In this document: positions 7,141-8,369 of the stretch, in pieces | How the letters are laid out: every line of letters begins with the position of its first letter | Position numbering within the stretch: position 1 is the stretch's first letter | Source of the DNA: Holophaga sp. | GTDB taxonomy: Bacteria > Acidobacteriota > Holophagae > Holophagales > Holophagaceae | DNA: 8,369 bases | Direction of reading: 5' to 3' | NCBI GenBank assembly: GCA_031292735.1 | Contig: JARLGP010000160.1 | Location: 1-8,369, forward strand | Position numbers and translations under genes: made by a program | The notes under the pieces: generated by a model | Told to the model about the DNA's origin: nothing | What the model saw: the letters and a program-made list of their open reading frames with translations, nothing else | The model's database searches: none

Positions 7141-8369
7141 ATGAAGATTCTCCTGGTCAACCACTACGCCTTCCCGCCCACCCAGCCCGGCGGCACCCGG
7201 CACTATTCCCTCGCCCGGGCGCTCATGGCCCGGGGCCACCAGCCGACCATCGCCGCCGCCAGCTTCGACCACATCACCCGCACCGAGCGCCTGGCGCCCG
7301 GCGAGCCGGTGCGCCGGGAGCTGCACGGCGGGGTGCCGTTCATCTGGCTGCGCACCCCCGGCTACCGCGGCAGCGGCGGCGCCGCCCGGCTTTGGAACAT
7401 GCTCGCCTTCGCCCGGGCGGTGGAGCGGGACCTGGCCGGGCACCTGGACGGTCGCCCCGACGTGATCGTGGGCAGCAGCCCGCACCTGTTCGCCGCCCAG
7501 TCTGCCCTGCGCCTGGCCCGCCGGCTGGGGGTGCCCTTCGTGCTGGAGGTGAGGGACGTGTGGCCCCAGTCGCTGATCGACGTGATGGGCGTGTCCCGCT
7601 GGCATCCGCTGGTCTGGCTCATGGAGCGGATCGAGCGGGAACTGTACCGGGAGGCCGCCCACATCATCACCCTGCTGCCCGGGATCCATGGCCGGGTGGC
7701 GGAGCGGGGCGGCGATCCGCAGGCCATCACCTGGGTCTCCAACGGCATCGACCTGAGCCTGCTGCCGCCGGTCCGGGAACCGGAGGAGCGCGACAGCTTC
7801 ACCTTCATGTACGCCGGCTCCCACGGCCGCACCAACGCCCTGGACGTGCTGCTGGACGCCGCCGCCCTGCTCCGGGCGCGCAGCCTGCCCCGGCGGCTGA
7901 ACCTGGTGTTGCTGGGCACCGGCCCGGAAAAGCCGCGGCTGGAGGCCCGGGCCCGGGCCGAGGGCCTGTCCAGCATCCGTTTCCTGCCGCCGGTGGCCAA
8001 GCTGGACGTGTACCGGGTGCTGGCCCAGGCCGACGCCTTCTGGGTGAGCTCCCACGACACCAGCCTGTGGCGGCACGGGATCAGCTTCAACAAGCTGTAC
8101 GACTTCATGGCCATGGCCCGGCCCACCCTCATCGGCCTGGACTGCCCCAACAACCCCATCGCCGAGGCCGAGGCCGGCATCACCGTGCGCCCCGGCGACG
8201 CCGCGGCCATGGCCGCGGGGATGGAACGCATGCTCCTGCTGGCGCCCGAAGACCGCCGGGCCATGGGCCCGCCCCGGCCGGCCCACCATGAGTCCCCAAT
8301 ACAAAAACCCCCCCACGGCCCCCCCGTAGCCCCCCCGCGGCCCGCCGGTGTTGTTCAACCCCCGTTGGG
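7141..8369 (+). CDS. GT4-family glycosyltransferase (WbuB-like), truncated at the right edge
   Basis: Open from ATG 7141 to the window end (409 full codons) with no stop. The opening MKILLVNHYAFPPTQPGGTRH, with YSLARALMARGHQPTI after it, is typical of WbuB-like GT4 enzymes that build O-antigen or exopolysaccharide units. PDVIVGSSPHLFAA (106-119), VLEVRDVWPQSL (134-145) and VSNGID (199-204) mark the N-domain and linker, and FMYAGSHGRTNALDVLLDAA (222-241) opens the donor domain. The donor motif reads RHGISFNKLYDFMA, with Asp321 in the second acidic position and Gly, not Glu, eight residues before it; the similar segment GxSxNKL(F/Y)D is normal in this subgroup as I recall it. Up to residue 376 (DRRAMG, base 8268) the protein looks regular. 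The last 33 codons are 13 prolines plus random-looking residues, best explained by sequence errors. A normal member would end near 400 residues, so little real coding sequence is lost. Confidence 0.87.
   Translation, partial: MKILLVNHYAFPPTQPGGTRHYSLARALMARGHQPTIAAASFDHITRTERLAPGEPVRRELHGGVPFIWLRTPGYRGSGGAARLWNMLAFARAVERDLAGHLDGRPDVIVGSSPHLFAAQSALRLARRLGVPFVLEVRDVWPQSLIDVMGVSRWHPLVWLMERIERELYREAAHIITLLPGIHGRVAERGGDPQAITWVSNGIDLSLLPPVREPEERDSFTFMYAGSHGRTNALDVLLDAAALLRARSLPRRLNLVLLGTGPEKPRLEARARAEGLSSIRFLPPVAKLDVYRVLAQADAFWVSSHDTSLWRHGISFNKLYDFMAMARPTLIGLDCPNNPIAEAEAGITVRPGDAAAMAAGMERMLLLAPEDRRAMGPPRPAHHESPIQKPPHGPPVAPPRPAGVVQPPL
8269..8369. other. Probable low-quality contig end with C-run errors
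   Basis: Three runs of seven C and one of five C occur in about 90 bases, together with AAAAA and abnormal phrases, whereas the longest C run noticed elsewhere in the window is six. The GT4 protein loses family character exactly here and becomes proline-rich. Treat the codons from 8269 onward as unreliable. Confidence 0.6.

Larger units (their letters stand above)
3..8369 (+). other. Polysaccharide biosynthesis operon (partial at both ends)
   Basis: Eight same-strand genes. The first seven are joined at 824-827, 1807-1810, 2406-2409, 3524-3527, 4810-4813 and 5994-5997 by start/stop overlaps, implying translational coupling and one transcript. Content runs from sugar-nucleotide synthesis through flippase and ligase/polymerase to glycosyltransferases. 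No promoter or terminator is seen inside, so the controlling region must be upstream of base 1. Confidence 0.8.

Noticed and set aside
6068..7144. Second plus-strand open frame inside the first glycosyltransferase, and another at 7392-8291 inside the last gene
   Set aside because: Gly/Pro/Arg-rich translations without motifs, entirely within well-supported GT4 genes.
8269..8369. The C-rich tail as a genuine proline-rich domain, repeat or regulatory element
   Set aside because: It starts abruptly in the last helix region of a normal GT4 protein at the contig edge and has irregular C runs, which fits sequence error better.
1..8369. CRISPR array, tRNA/rRNA, insertion sequence, attachment site or defence system
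   Set aside because: No regularly spaced repeats, transposase or integrase motifs, terminal inverted repeats or RNA-gene hallmarks were seen by eye; coding genes fill the window.

Overview
The window is a slice of a surface-polysaccharide (O-antigen or capsule type) biosynthesis cluster from a very GC-rich bacterium. Codons end almost always in G or C, every visible stop codon is TGA, and the protein families (a WbpA/B/D/E-like set, a Wzx-type flippase, an O-antigen ligase/polymerase and GT4 glycosyltransferases) are those of Gram-negative envelope loci. A high-GC proteobacterium is the best guess, but the sequence alone does not fix the taxon. Both ends cut through genes, and the right end looks like a degraded contig terminus, so this is probably a complete short metagenomic or draft contig.

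Layout, all on the + strand. (1) Sugar-nucleotide module, 3-3527: the C-terminal part of a UDP-sugar 6-dehydrogenase (WbpA-like), a Gfo/Idh/MocA 3-dehydrogenase (WbpB/WlbA-like), a left-handed beta-helix N-acetyltransferase (WbpD/WlbB-like) and a PLP aminotransferase (WbpE/WlbC-like). Together they fit the route UDP-GlcNAc -> UDP-GlcNAcA -> 3-keto -> 3-amino -> UDP-2,3-diacetamido-2,3-dideoxy-glucuronic acid. The C-2 epimerase (WbpI/WlbD) that would give the mannuronic form is not in the window. (2) Membrane handling, 3524-5997: a Wzx-type flippase, then an O-antigen ligase/polymerase-family membrane protein. (3) Assembly, 5994-8369: two GT4-family glycosyltransferases, the second running off the right edge.

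The first seven genes are joined by six consecutive start/stop overlaps: one GTGA and five ATGA, although the aminotransferase more likely starts one codon after its ATGA. This indicates one tightly coupled polycistronic transcript whose promoter lies upstream of the window. The only intergenic space is 22 bases before the last gene. No promoter, terminator, RNA gene, CRISPR array, insertion sequence or repeat family was seen.

I see no undescribed system. The points most worth a second look are two possible assembly or recombination artefacts (a composition step in the first ~100 bases and C-run-rich decay over the last ~100), the uncertain exact sugar product, and whether the Wzy_C-type protein is a polymerase or a ligase.
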